DNA of 64,000 nt from Phytobacter ursingii (GTDB lineage Bacteria > Pseudomonadota > Gammaproteobacteria > Enterobacterales > Enterobacteriaceae): contig CABDWT010000001.1 in NCBI GenBank assembly GCA_901456055.1, forward strand, positions 124,001 through 188,000, read 5' to 3'. The notes under the pieces were generated by a model, which did not search any database, was not told the DNA's origin, and saw only the letters and a list, made by a program, of their open reading frames with translations. The translations under genes were made by a program, and so were the position numbers. This document shows positions 21,685 through 30,636 of the stretch, one piece after another; position 1 is the first letter of the stretch; each line of letters opens with the position of its first letter.

Positions 21685-22290
21685 TTAATATCCCACGGTA
21701 TAGACGCGCCCTGTCTGCACGCCTTCAATGCTGCGGCGATAAGCCAGCGCCACCCGTGCGGCCGGCACACTCTCAAATCCAGGAAAGAACGGGCCGTAGG
21801 CTTCTTGCGATTCGCTCAGCATGGTTGGGCTGACCACATTTATACGCTGTCCGCGTTTCAGTTCGCATGCCGCGGCTTTCACAAAACCTTCCAGCGCCGC
21901 GTTAACCGTAGTGGCATTCCCCCCTTGTGCGATGGGCTCCTGGCCGACAATACCGCTGGTGAGCGTAATCGAGCCTCCATCCCGTAGATAATGTTGCCCC
22001 GTCAGCGTCAGACGAACCTGGCCGAGTAATTTATCCTGCAGGCCAATCGCAAAATCTCGGGTGGTCATTTTCTCCAGCGGACCAAAGAAGAGGTTGCCGG
22101 TGGTGGCGACGATGGCATCGACCCTTCCCACATTTTCAAACAGTGCTGCCACGCTTTCATCGGACGTGATATCGACATGGACATCTCCGCTGGTGCGCCC
22201 CGCGCGGATAATTTCATGCTCACCCTGGCTCAGCTCGTACTCAACTGCCCGACCTACGGTGCCACTTGCGCCAATCAGTAAAATTTTCAT
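21685..22290 (-). CDS. Atypical short-chain dehydrogenase/reductase
   Basis: 201 residues, shorter than classical SDRs (about 250). It has the NAD(P)-binding GASGTVGRAVEYEL glycine motif at the start and a conserved Lys in VNAALEGFVKAAACEL, but Asn stands where the catalytic Tyr of YxxxK is expected, a feature of a group of small atypical SDRs. The substrate is unknown. It is transcribed divergently from the LysR gene 100 bases away, the standard layout for a LysR-regulated target. Confidence 0.85.
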   Translation of the reverse strand: MKILLIGASGTVGRAVEYELSQGEHEIIRAGRTSGDVHVDITSDESVAALFENVGRVDAIVATTGNLFFGPLEKMTTRDFAIGLQDKLLGQVRLTLTGQHYLRDGGSITLTSGIVGQEPIAQGGNATTVNAALEGFVKAAACELKRGQRINVVSPTMLSESQEAYGPFFPGFESVPAARVALAYRRSIEGVQTGRVYTVGY

Positions 22291-22389
22291 CGTTATGCTC
22301 CTCGGTTGCTGGAGTGGCTATTCTTTCGCTAATTATTTATAAGATAAATGCGCTAAACGTTAATTGATTACTAAGTGTGGGTTAGTAAT

Positions 22390-23289
22390 ATGGATAAGTT
22401 GCGCAGTATGGAAGTGTTCGTTACCGTTGCGGATTGCGGCAGTTTCACCCAGGCGGCAGGCCAATTGACCCTGTCGGCGGTGATGGTGGGGAAATACATT
22501 AGTGCGCTGGAGGAGCAACTTGGCACAAGGCTGGTGGAGCGGAATACCCGGCGGCAAAGTCTGACCGACGCCGGTCGAGTCTATTATGAAGAGGCGCGTC
22601 GGGTGCTTGAGCAGGTGCACATGGCGGATACCTCCATTGAACGACTGCGTGATACACCCGCCGGTACGTTGCGGGTCAGTGCCTCCACCACGTTTGGCTC
22701 CTGTGTGGTAGCTCCGCTGACGGCCACTTTTCTGAATGCGTATCCACAGGTGCGCGTCGAACTGGACCTGAGCAACCGACGGGTTGATCTGGTTGATGAA
22801 GGTTTCGAGCTGGCGATCCGCATTGGCGGGTTACACAACGATGATGTGGTTGCAAAGCCACTTTGCCTTTATCGCATGGTCATTTGTGCCTCGCCCGACT
22901 ATCTGGCGCGGCACGGTGAGCCACATACGCCGGATGATTTACAGCATCATCGTTGCCTGTCGCACATGGTCTGGAATGCGAATAATGAATGGAAACTACC
23001 GGGAACGGACGGCGACCTGTCCTGGCGGCGTGACCCGGTATTTCGCTGTAATGATGGTCAGGCATTACGTCTGGCCGCCGTTGCGGGAGCGGGGTTGTTA
23101 CTCCAGCCGGAGATCTTACTCACCGATGAACTGGCAAACGGCAAACTGGTTCGCGTGTTAACGGACTTTGCGCCTCAGCCGCGCCAGGTATGGCTGCTTT
23201 ATCGCCATCAGCGCCGTCCGTTACCGAAACTCACCCGCTATATTGCTCATTTACTCGAAAACATTAACGCGTGGGTCGAGCCTTCCTGA
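22390..23289 (+). CDS. LysR-family transcriptional regulator
   Basis: 299 residues from [19 protein letters not shown], the standard LysR winged helix-turn-helix (about 1-60), followed by a two-lobed ligand-binding domain with the [25 protein letters not shown] segment seen in the CrgA/AaeR subgroup. An in-frame ATG at 22375 is less likely. It probably controls the divergent SDR gene. Its 3' end overlaps the end of the convergent dcm-like gene by 26 bases. Confidence 0.9.
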   Translation: MDKLRSMEVFVTVADCGSFTQAAGQLTLSAVMVGKYISALEEQLGTRLVERNTRRQSLTDAGRVYYEEARRVLEQVHMADTSIERLRDTPAGTLRVSASTTFGSCVVAPLTATFLNAYPQVRVELDLSNRRVDLVDEGFELAIRIGGLHNDDVVAKPLCLYRMVICASPDYLARHGEPHTPDDLQHHRCLSHMVWNANNEWKLPGTDGDLSWRRDPVFRCNDGQALRLAAVAGAGLLLQPEILLTDELANGKLVRVLTDFAPQPRQVWLLYRHQRRPLPKLTRYIAHLLENINAWVEPS

Positions 23290-24694
23290 GGGTAACGGCC
23301 CGCAAGATATAAGGCTCAAGCAGCCGGGCGACAGCGGCAAAGACTGGCACCACCACGGAGTTACCAAACTGGCGATACGCCTGAGTGTCCGATACCGGAA
23401 TACGAAATGGCTTTTCGCCTGGTTTTTCAAACCCCATCAGGCGCGCGCATTCGCGCGGTGTTAGCCTGCGCGGACGACGCTGCTGGTTGGCGGCGTCGCT
23501 AAAATTGCTTTCACCCAGCGCTTTATCCCAGCCGCGATCGACCAGAATTTCTGAGCCATCTTTGTGGTAGCGGGCCGATAAGGTTCGCGCCACGCTGCCG
23601 GCATGGGTGGGATCAACCAGCCCAAATCCAAAACCGTTGCCTTTCGCTGCGTGTTTCTTCGCGTAATGGAAAAGGTAATCCCACAGCTTGAGCGACAGAA
23701 CATATTTCGCATCGACGGTGGGTTCAAGGAGCTCACCAAAAGTCGGCCTGCTACGCGGATAGTAGCGGTCAATATGACGCAGGGTAAAATCTTGCTTTAG
23801 CTGTAAATCGCGACGAAAACCCACCAGCACTATCCGTTCACGGTGCTGAGGCAGAAAGTGTTTGCCATCCACAATCTTCGGATCGTCTTTACCGGTCGCT
23901 TCGGCGTCGGCCACGTCGTACCCCAGCTCATCAAGGGTATTCATGATCACCGTAAAAGTTTTCCCCTGATCGTGGCTTTTCAGGTTTTTGACATTTTCCA
24001 GTACAAAGATGGCCGGACGCTTGGCTTTGATAATTCGCGCGACATCGAAAAAGAGCGTGCCCTGCGCTTCGCATTCAAAACCGTGGGCGCGACCGAGGGC
24101 ATTCTTTTTGCTCACCCCGGCTAAGCTGAATGGCTGGCACGGGAAACCTGCCAGCAGGACGTCATGATCGGGGATCTGTTCGTCGATATGCGCGTAGGCT
24201 TGCGCATCGGTGACATCCGCTTTGCCGCTCAGCGTGACTTCGCGAATATCCTGGTTAAAACGATGACTTTGTTCGTCGTTATACCAGTTGGCTTTGTACG
24301 TACGCACCGCATTTTTGTTCCATTCGCTGGTAAACACACACTGCCCGCCAATCGCTTCAAAACCGTTACGGATGCCGCCAATACCGGCGAACAGGTCGAT
24401 AAAGCGGAATTGATAATGCGGATGGTGCGCAGGCGGCGAGGGAAGCATTTTACGCAGCAAAGCTTCCTCAACGGCGGTAAAGGGCGCCGGGGTGCCTTTC
24501 CCATTGACCCGCCGGTTTAATTTTTCACGACTCCATTCGTTTTGACCCAGTTTGCGTAACTGTTCCGCCACATACTTTTGTCCGTAGATTTCCAGTACCC
24601 GGTCCAGCAATGCGTTGTCGTCTTCCCGTTGCCGTTTCTCTTCTGCTTCGGCCTGGCGCTGAAGCTCCTGCGCGATTGAATCAAATTCCGACAT
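23264..24694 (-). CDS. DNA (cytosine-5)-methyltransferase, Dcm paralog
   Basis: 476 residues from MSEFDSIAQ (AAGGAG upstream; the open frame extends to 24730). All C5-methyltransferase motifs are present: [16 protein letters not shown] (SAM binding), GFPCQPFS with the catalytic Cys186, ENVKN (Glu233), QHRER (about 283) and the C-terminal [12 protein letters not shown]. The central and C-terminal parts are very close to E. coli Dcm, which methylates the inner C of CCWGG, while the first 85 residues diverge. No vsr repair gene or restriction enzyme gene adjoins it, so it is an orphan. CCWGG specificity is an inference from target-region similarity. Confidence 0.92.
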   Translation of the reverse strand: MSEFDSIAQELQRQAEAEEKRQREDDNALLDRVLEIYGQKYVAEQLRKLGQNEWSREKLNRRVNGKGTPAPFTAVEEALLRKMLPSPPAHHPHYQFRFIDLFAGIGGIRNGFEAIGGQCVFTSEWNKNAVRTYKANWYNDEQSHRFNQDIREVTLSGKADVTDAQAYAHIDEQIPDHDVLLAGFPCQPFSLAGVSKKNALGRAHGFECEAQGTLFFDVARIIKAKRPAIFVLENVKNLKSHDQGKTFTVIMNTLDELGYDVADAEATGKDDPKIVDGKHFLPQHRERIVLVGFRRDLQLKQDFTLRHIDRYYPRSRPTFGELLEPTVDAKYVLSLKLWDYLFHYAKKHAAKGNGFGFGLVDPTHAGSVARTLSARYHKDGSEILVDRGWDKALGESNFSDAANQQRRPRRLTPRECARLMGFEKPGEKPFRIPVSDTQAYRQFGNSVVVPVFAAVARLLEPYILRAVTLRKARPTR

Positions 24695-24837
24695 GACGTC
24701 TCCTTGGGTTAATGCGTGAAAATATATCACTCATTTGACCCAGAGGTGAGCATTACTGTTGATATCCATAAACGCCGGAACAGGACTCAAAACCGCTCTG
24801 CGCACGAATGTCATGCAACCGGAAGGATGACAGGCGT

Positions 24838-25479
24838 TTAAGGGTGGGGCAGCGACACCCACTTATAACCCACCGCCATGGTGCCCAGTACGATAGTGGC
24901 CGTGGCGCTGATATGCATCAGAAAATCCAGCGCACTGACATGGGTTGGGTGACAAAGTGCGAGCAACGTCAGCGCCATGCAGGCGACGCCAGCCCCGGCG
25001 GCGGCCAGGCTACGGGCGGGGAATAAGGTACGGGTGCGGCGCAGATACCCAATCACGATCGCCATCATCGGCACGCTTACTACAACCATAAAGAGATAGC
25101 AGTTTGTCCCCACTTCATTGCCTTGTACCGGGGGAAGGTGATGCAACCGCATATTGGTAAATGTAATAACAAGCCAGAGGCTGACCAGGGGCGCAAACCA
25201 TTTCCAGCTCAGGGATTGCTGCCCCGCAATGCTCAGCAGAAAGGCGTTACGGATAGCCAGCGTGCCGGTAAGAAAGGTCAGAAATAGCTGGAAGATAACC
25301 CACGCAGCCCCTGTCTGTGACCAGTCGGTGAAGGTTCTGTGTACCAATAAACTGGCCAGCGCCCCGCAGGGCAATGCCATAACGATCCACGCCACCACCC
25401 GCCATCCCGGCTGCCAGGGACGTTTTACGGGTTCGATGGTACGACTTAACTGCTCAATAAAAAGATCATGATCGGCCAT
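24838..25479 (-). CDS. NrsF-type (DUF1109) membrane anti-sigma factor
   Basis: 213 residues: a cytoplasmic N-terminus (about 1-25), then six predicted membrane helices. The family signature GTNCYLFMVVVSVPMM and the ALCHPTH segment place it with NrsF, the anti-sigma factor of Caulobacter SigF. Cys127 and Cys176 match the spacing of the two Cys residues through which NrsF senses oxidants and releases its sigma factor. It overlaps the sigma gene by 14 bases, so both are made together. The role as redox-gated anti-sigma is inference from the family and its gene neighbours. Confidence 0.85.
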   Translation of the reverse strand: MADHDLFIEQLSRTIEPVKRPWQPGWRVVAWIVMALPCGALASLLVHRTFTDWSQTGAAWVIFQLFLTFLTGTLAIRNAFLLSIAGQQSLSWKWFAPLVSLWLVITFTNMRLHHLPPVQGNEVGTNCYLFMVVVSVPMMAIVIGYLRRTRTLFPARSLAAAGAGVACMALTLLALCHPTHVSALDFLMHISATATIVLGTMAVGYKWVSLPHP

Positions 25480-26038
25480 GATGTGCTCCTAACCGACGAA
25501 GGTTATTTAAGGCGCGATGCAGCAGAGACTTAACGGCCGCTACCGTCAGGTTGTTGCGTGTCGCGGTTTCCGAAAGGGTCATTTCATGCAGATGAACATG
25601 TTCAATGACCTGCCGCTGGCGTGCCGGAAGCTGGTTTAACAGCACGGCGAGTTCTTCCCGGGACTGGTGTTGCTCAACACTGGTGGCCCGATAACGATCC
25701 TCACTTACATACTCTGGCGCGTCGCTGTCGTCTTGTTCACGCTGGCGATAGCGGCCACGACGGCGAAGCGCATCAACCGAACGGGCATGGGCAATTGCCA
25801 TCAGCCACGGCAAAAAAGGTGAGGCGGGATCATAGGTATGACGGACCCTGTGCACGGTAAGCAGCACATCCTGAATCACATCTTCAATCAGTATGTCATC
25901 GTCAATCTGCTTACGTACCAGCGAGCGAATAACTGGAACCAGCGCTTTTAGCAACTGCGTGTAGGCCGCCTGATCGCCAGCCTGGGCAAGCGCCATCAAT
26001 TGCGGCCACTGCTCACGTGTTGCTTCATATTTTTCCAT
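25466..26038 (-). CDS. ECF sigma factor (SigF/ECF16-like)
   Basis: 190 residues with sigma region 2 (DDILIEDVIQDVLLTVHRVRHTY...PFLPWLMAIAHARSVDALR) and region 4 (ELAVLLNQLPARQRQVIEHVHLHEMTL plus a C-terminal helix-turn-helix). Regions 1.1 and 3 are missing, as in ECF sigmas. Pairing with a DUF1109 anti-sigma is the hallmark of the SigF/ECF16 group. It lies 20 bases after the DsbD-like gene and is probably autoregulated within the peroxiredoxin operon. ECF sigmas of this group are rare in the Enterobacteriaceae core. Confidence 0.9.
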   Translation of the reverse strand: MEKYEATREQWPQLMALAQAGDQAAYTQLLKALVPVIRSLVRKQIDDDILIEDVIQDVLLTVHRVRHTYDPASPFLPWLMAIAHARSVDALRRRGRYRQREQDDSDAPEYVSEDRYRATSVEQHQSREELAVLLNQLPARQRQVIEHVHLHEMTLSETATRNNLTVAAVKSLLHRALNNLRRLGAHHGRS

Positions 26039-26058
26039 ATCCCGCCTTAATTACGGCT

Positions 26059-27282
26059 TCATGTCTTTTTACCGCTGGCTTGCGTCAGGGCGTTAACCAC
26101 AATCGATGGAGTGAGCACCTGCGGCAAAATTTTCGGTTCGCTGCCATCTGCGGGATAGACCACATACAGCGGCAGACTGCCCTGACCCAGGGCATTCATT
26201 GCGTCATCAATATCGGCATTAAATTTGGTCGAGTCGGCCACCATATAGAGCGTGCCCGTGCGCGCCAGTGCCTCTTTTACGGCCTGCGTCGTCAGAGATG
26301 TCTTCTCGTTTACCTGACAAGTGATACACCAGGATGCAGTAAAATTGACGAAAATCGCTTTACCGTGACCACGATTATCCGCCACATTTTGTGGTGACCA
26401 TTTTACCTCTTCGATATGTGCCGCCGTCTGAAGAGGTGCGCCGTTTTTGATAACCGACGGCAGCGGAACAATTACCGCCAGAATCAGCACAGCGGTGACC
26501 GCAAACAACGCGAGATGCCGTTTACCGGCAAAACGCCGTTGCTGCGCCATACCATAGAGCCAGGCAGCGAAACTCAGCACCACGGAGGCGGCCAGAATCG
26601 CAGCGAGAGCGGTGGTGCCAGCCTGCTGAGCTAGTACCCATACCAGCCAGCCGAAGGCGCCAAACATGGGAAATGCCAGGCCGCGTTTAAGCGTGTTCAT
26701 CCAGGCACCGGGGCGTGGCAGCCATTTTCCCAGGGCCGGAAAGAGGGAGATAAGACTAAACGGTGCCGCGAAACCAAGGGCGAGGGCAAAGAAGATAACC
26801 AGCGCCACGGCAGGTGGTTGCACCAGAGCATAACCAATTGCACCAGCCATAAACGGAGCCGCACAAGGCGTAGCCACAATGATCGACAGTGCTCCGGTCA
26901 GCGCCGCCCGGGCAAACGCGCCGCGCTCAATAGATATTTCCCCGGCGCGCTGCATTGACAGACCCACTTCAAACACGCCGAGTAAATTCAGGGCGGCACC
27001 CAGGATAATCAGGGCGAGAAAGGCAATGACCAGTGGCGACTGGAGCTGAAAGCCCCAACCAACGGCAGTTCCACCCGCGCGCAGGGCCAGCAGAGTCGCT
27101 GCCAGTATGAGCATGGTGACGACCGTGCCGAGCAAAAATCCAAGCCCTTCTTTGCGGGTCTGCGCTGTACTGTGCGAATGGCGAACCAGGCCCAGCGCCT
27201 TTAGCGAGATTATCGGGAAAACGCAGGGCATAAAATTGAGGATAATGCCGCCTGCGAAGGCGGCGAGCATAGCAGTTAACAT
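26059..27282 (-). CDS. DsbD/ScsB-like transmembrane thiol electron transporter
   Basis: 407 residues: eight predicted membrane helices of the DsbD beta/CcdA type, with the redox pair Cys20 (NFMPCVFP) and Cys140 (VATPCAAPF), then a periplasmic thioredoxin-like domain with WCITC (Cys319/Cys322). The N-terminal immunoglobulin-like domain of DsbD is absent, so this is not the housekeeping DsbD. Such proteins carry electrons from cytoplasmic thioredoxin to periplasmic partners; related ScsB transporters reduce a cell-envelope peroxiredoxin in Caulobacter. The gene immediately upstream encodes an exported peroxiredoxin, its likely partner (inference). Confidence 0.88.
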   Translation of the reverse strand: MLTAMLAAFAGGIILNFMPCVFPIISLKALGLVRHSHSTAQTRKEGLGFLLGTVVTMLILAATLLALRAGGTAVGWGFQLQSPLVIAFLALIILGAALNLLGVFEVGLSMQRAGEISIERGAFARAALTGALSIIVATPCAAPFMAGAIGYALVQPPAVALVIFFALALGFAAPFSLISLFPALGKWLPRPGAWMNTLKRGLAFPMFGAFGWLVWVLAQQAGTTALAAILAASVVLSFAAWLYGMAQQRRFAGKRHLALFAVTAVLILAVIVPLPSVIKNGAPLQTAAHIEEVKWSPQNVADNRGHGKAIFVNFTASWCITCQVNEKTSLTTQAVKEALARTGTLYMVADSTKFNADIDDAMNALGQGSLPLYVVYPADGSEPKILPQVLTPSIVVNALTQASGKKT

Positions 27283-27324
27283 AATGATTCCCTGAAGGCT
27301 AATGGGGTGGTTGACATCTGCCTC

Positions 27325-27888
27325 TTACGAATGCGAATTCGCGTACTGTTTCACCGCTTCCATTGTTTTCTGAATATGGGTTTCAGGGTTTCTGTCAGTG
27401 TAGCTCAGCAGGATCTTACCGTCCGGTGCGATAACAAACGAGGTGCGGTCAGACAGCGTTTTGCCTTTCATCTGCATCAGCGTCTGGTACTCCGCAGCGA
27501 CTTTCGCGCCCGGGTCCGCGGTGACGGTGAACTTATCGCGGCACTCCAGTTTAGAAAACTCATCTACCTGGTCCACATTCCCTGCAGTCACGCCGATGAC
27601 AGTCGCGCCCAGTTTCTTGAAATCATCGGTGGCTTCGGCAAAGGCGTGGGCTTCGATGGTGCAGCCTTTACTGAATGCTGCCGGGAAGAAGTAGAGGACT
27701 ACGGGGCCTTTTTGCAGCGCTTGTTTCAGGGAGAACGTTAAAGGCTTGCCCGCCAGTGCGCCCTGCAACTGAAAATCTGGGGCCTGCACACCGGTCGGCA
27801 ATGCCGCCTGGGCATTGAATATCGGCATTGAGATACTAAGCAGTACGGCAGAAGTCAGGCTCAAAAAGAGTTTTTTCATCGGTGTCAT
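27325..27888 (-). CDS. Exported peroxiredoxin (AhpC/TSA, Bcp-like)
   Basis: 187 residues from the ATG at 27888, chosen for GGAG six bases upstream (other in-frame ATGs at 27924 and 27879). A signal peptide (KKLFLSLTSAVLLSI..., cleavage after AQA) exports it. The peroxidatic Cys lies in FFPAAFSKGCTIEAHAF, the Bcp/PrxQ pattern, with fold residues such as GVTAGNVDQV after it. It should reduce peroxides in the periplasm, with electrons from the DsbD-like transporter encoded 42 bases downstream. It heads the operon that also encodes the ECF sigma and its NrsF-type inhibitor. Confidence 0.88.
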   Translation of the reverse strand: MTPMKKLFLSLTSAVLLSISMPIFNAQAALPTGVQAPDFQLQGALAGKPLTFSLKQALQKGPVVLYFFPAAFSKGCTIEAHAFAEATDDFKKLGATVIGVTAGNVDQVDEFSKLECRDKFTVTADPGAKVAAEYQTLMQMKGKTLSDRTSFVIAPDGKILLSYTDRNPETHIQKTMEAVKQYANSHS

Positions 27889-28498
27889 GTTGCGCTCCAC
27901 AGGGTTAGATAATTTGACATTCATAGACAGTTCGCTGGATGTCGTGGGAAAGTTTCGCCTGAAATAAAAAAAATGACGTGCGCGAAAAAGAGACGGGATG
28001 ACCGCCCTCTTTCACGATGCGGTATCGGTAACATGTCTGCGGCTGCCTGCCGTTGTACGCCGCATGATTATTTAACAGGCGGGTGCTCGCATCGGCTTGA
28101 AGAAGAACCGTGACGTATTAAGCGTAGATAACATCGGGTATTAATGTTAACGGTCCGGGGGGCAGAGACCCGCCGCGATGTTATTGGTCCGGATAAGCAG
28201 AACATTTTTTATGCTGGCGCTGCTGCTAATAATGAGAACGACTGTTTTATTGAACCGGAGGCGTCTCTATCCGTTAAAGGGACCAGCTACGACGGAGAAA
28301 CATATATTTCCTGAGGGCAGGATCAAGTACTGTAATGTGAGGACGCAGGCAGGAGATTTTTTAATTCGCGGCCGCGTGTTTAAGATTATTCCGTGACTGA
28401 TGGTTAGCCATCGTGGGATATCGGCATAAGTGTCAGGTTATGCCAGATAAACAATTTCATCGTATTGAGGGGGAGCGTGCCTCCCCCATAGCTGGATA
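27889..28498. other. Intergenic region upstream of the peroxiredoxin operon
   Basis: About 600 bases between the peroxiredoxin start and the end of the H-NS paralog gene. It must contain the operon promoter, likely read by its own ECF sigma. I see no certain -35/-10 pair. A 72-codon plus-strand frame (28178-28396) lacks a good ribosome site and was rejected. Near 28467-28486 a GGGGGAG/CTCCCCC hairpin follows the H-NS paralog gene and may end its transcript, although its T run is weak. Confidence 0.45.
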
Positions 28499-28903
28499 TT
28501 AGATTGCGAAATCTTCCAGTTTTTTCCCTTTTTCAAGCGCCGAGGTAATCGCTTTAGGCGTGCGACCCTGGCCCGTCCAGGTTTTTTCGCTGCCGTCTTC
28601 GTCGATATATTTGTATTTCGCCGGGCGAGGCTCACGGGTAGATTTTGTTTTGGTCGCCTGTCCTTTTAAGGAGGAGATAAGCTCTGCCGGGTCAATGCCT
28701 TCCTCAAGAAGCTTCACGCGAAAGGCTTCGAGTTTTGCCTGTTTATCTTCGAGTTCCTTACGCTGAGAGGCTTCTTCTTCGCGGCGTTCTTCAACGATGA
28801 CCGTGAATTTTTCGAGAATATCTTCAAGATATTCCAGACTAACTTCACGCGTCTGAGCACGCAGTGTGCGAATGTTGTTTAAGGCTTTCAGTGCTTCTGA
28901 CAT
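28499..28903 (-). CDS. H-NS/StpA-family nucleoid protein (paralog)
   Basis: 134 residues. The N-terminal oligomerisation helices start MSEALKALNNIRTLRAQ like H-NS, a charged linker follows, and the C-terminal DNA-binding domain has the AT-hook-like TWTGQGRTPKAI signature. The N-terminus is H-NS-like and the short C-terminus ending in LEDFAI is StpA-like, while the middle (EERREEEASQRKELEDKQAKLEAFR cut short here) is divergent from both. It is probably a paralog that silences AT-rich acquired DNA. It is not next to alaE, where stpA lies in E. coli; whether it is a relocated stpA or an acquired gene is open. Confidence 0.85.
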   Translation of the reverse strand: MSEALKALNNIRTLRAQTREVSLEYLEDILEKFTVIVEERREEEASQRKELEDKQAKLEAFRVKLLEEGIDPAELISSLKGQATKTKSTREPRPAKYKYIDEDGSEKTWTGQGRTPKAITSALEKGKKLEDFAI

Positions 28904-29434
28904 TTGCAGATCCTTTTACTTGAATTTGGTGGTGTTTCGAATTACTGCTATTACGAATAGTTCCTGGAAACCAAACGAGCGTATCATTTTTGTTTCTCAG
29001 TTGGACACAATGTATATACCGTGTATGCAAAATAATATATAGCAAATTATGAATAGAAATGTCTGTCTTTTAGTGTCATTACTCTTTTTTTTCTAAGTAG
29101 AGTATTTCGGTGCTCAGTAAAGAGCATAACCCCTTCCATCAATCTGAACCGTTTTATGGAGTGTCACCATAGAAAACCCCTTCTGTTACAGGTCTTTTCC
29201 CTGTTGATAACCAATGCCGCCCGGTATTTGACCGTTACGTCTCGCTTATATTCAAAACAGATGGTGAATGATTTGTGCGCTTTGTCGCGAATTCTAAATC
29301 AAACCGCATCGTTTGTTGGGGGTAATCGGTCTTGTCAGAAAGGCGGGTTTTACTTGAACAATTGTAAAGGTGACCGTGTGAAATAGCGTTTTAAGAAATA
29401 TCAGTTGTAGGTTGTCTTCTTTTTATGCTTTTTA
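28904..29434. other. AT-rich intergenic region upstream of the H-NS paralog
   Basis: About 530 bases, with strong A/T tracts in the 29000-29100 part and no credible gene. It is the promoter region of the H-NS paralog and could be its own binding site, since H-NS-family genes often autorepress. A 76-codon plus frame (29156-29386) has no family features. Confidence 0.45.
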
Positions 29435-29821
29435 CTAACTGCGGTTATCCAGCTCGGCAACAAGCCTGTTTAGCTCATCCTGAATATATTTTCGTCGTAG
29501 TTTAAACAGCAAGCCTGCAGGAATAACCCGCTCAATTATTGTCGGCTTCCTGGTCACGTACTCCATTACGAGTCGTTTAACATCTTCTTCTGTCCAGCTA
29601 TCCATCACCGGCGTTGGGTTGTAAAGAAGATTTGCCTGGAGGGCAGGGGCAACTTCTTCATCCAGAATCATGAAGATCTCTTCCCGGCTTAAACCGGACT
29701 CATTCAGCTTTTGTGCCATCCATCGGTAGTCGTAGTCCTGCAGTTCCCGTGCAGTAAAAAGCTCAGATAACGCATGCCAGACGAGGGCACGGCTGGCCAG
29801 TTCGACTTCGGTAATATGCAT
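29435..29821 (-). CDS. Small conserved protein, DUF7079-like
   Basis: 128 residues, beginning MHITEVELASRALVWHALSE, acidic, with no signal or membrane segment. The pattern ALSELFTARELQDYDY...ILDEEVAPALQANL...VMDSWTEEDV resembles DUF7079 proteins, whose function is unknown. It lies between the H-NS paralog and tmRNA, the classic landing site for genomic islands, with no integrase gene in view. Confidence 0.65.
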   Translation of the reverse strand: MHITEVELASRALVWHALSELFTARELQDYDYRWMAQKLNESGLSREEIFMILDEEVAPALQANLLYNPTPVMDSWTEEDVKRLVMEYVTRKPTIIERVIPAGLLFKLRRKYIQDELNRLVAELDNRS

Positions 29822-29906
29822 TCATGATAACCATACAAAGTGCTAAAAGCAGTTTTCCCGAACGAATGGAACGTGTCAACGCTATGCGGGATGGGTCACA
29901 TACAAC

Positions 29907-29938
29907 AAAAAAGCCCGCAGGGCTTGCGCCGTGCGGGC
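29907..29938 (-). terminator. tmRNA terminator
   Basis: A GCCCGCA/TGCGGGC stem with a 12-base loop and a run of six T on the minus strand lies about 50 bases beyond the tmRNA 3' CCA end. Confidence 0.8.
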
Positions 29939-29985
29939 TCTTAGGACTTCATCGGATGACTCTGGTAATCACCGATGGAGAATTT

Positions 29986-30349
29986 TGGTGGAGCTGGCGG
30001 GAGTTGAACCCGCGTCCGAAATTTCTACATCCTCGGTACTACATGCTTAGTCCAGTCTTTACATTCGCCTGGCACCTGCGGACGGACACGCCACTACCAG
30101 ACTAGCCTGATTAGTTTTAACGCTTCAACCCCAGGCAGGGCCTCCACGCGATCTCTTTTGGGTTTGACCTCTCTTTGATCCCCGTCTTAAGAGCGGAAGC
30201 TAGGGAGAGAGGGCTCAGAGCAGGTTATTAAGCTGCTAAAGCGTAGTTTTCGTCGTTTGCGACTATTTTTTGCGGCTTTTTACGAGGCAAACCGCCCCTC
30301 GGCATGCACCTTGGGTTTCGCAAATCCCGTCGAATCCAGAATCAGCCCC
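29986..30349 (-). ncRNA. ssrA: tmRNA (SsrA)
   Basis: About 364 bases, near-identical to E. coli tmRNA. The 5' end GGGGCTGATTCTGGATTCGA (at 30349 downward) pairs with the 3' end to form the alanyl acceptor arm, ending in CCA at 29986. The internal reading frame encodes the tag ANDENYALAA followed by two stops (about 30232-30262). tmRNA rescues stalled ribosomes and marks the released peptide for proteolysis. smpB, its obligatory partner, lies immediately upstream on the same strand. Confidence 0.97.
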
Positions 30350-30636
30350 AAAAGTGTTGTGGCAAGTATAACAGATTTGTTACGCAGCATGCCAGTCCAT
30401 ATCGCTGCGGCGCCTTCAATCAGAGATGTCTGGCGACAATATGAGCAATTGCTACTGTTTACGCATAAAAACGCTAATAAGCTTAGCGGGAGAAGGTTCT
30501 GAGGATGCATTTGGGCGAGAAGGGGATTACATACGAAAAATCACGATGCTCAAACCTTTCTCTACTCTCATAGTGAGAGGCGCGGGAAAGATATTTAGCC
30601 CGGACACTCCCGCAGGGAAGCATCCGGTGGGCGTTA
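30350..30636. promoter_or_regulatory. smpB-ssrA intergenic region
   Basis: About 290 bases hold the ssrA promoter and the smpB 3' end. A GAGAGGC/CTCTC-type hairpin lies near 30555-30582. I cannot place the promoter exactly. Confidence 0.4.

Noticed and set aside
28178-28396. 72-codon plus-strand frame between the peroxiredoxin and H-NS paralog genes
   Set aside because: No convincing ribosome site, unusual residue composition, no family pattern; hydrophobic start alone is not enough.
29156-29386. 76-codon plus-strand frame upstream of the H-NS paralog
   Set aside because: Lies in promoter-like AT-rich DNA, lacks a ribosome site and any recognisable feature.
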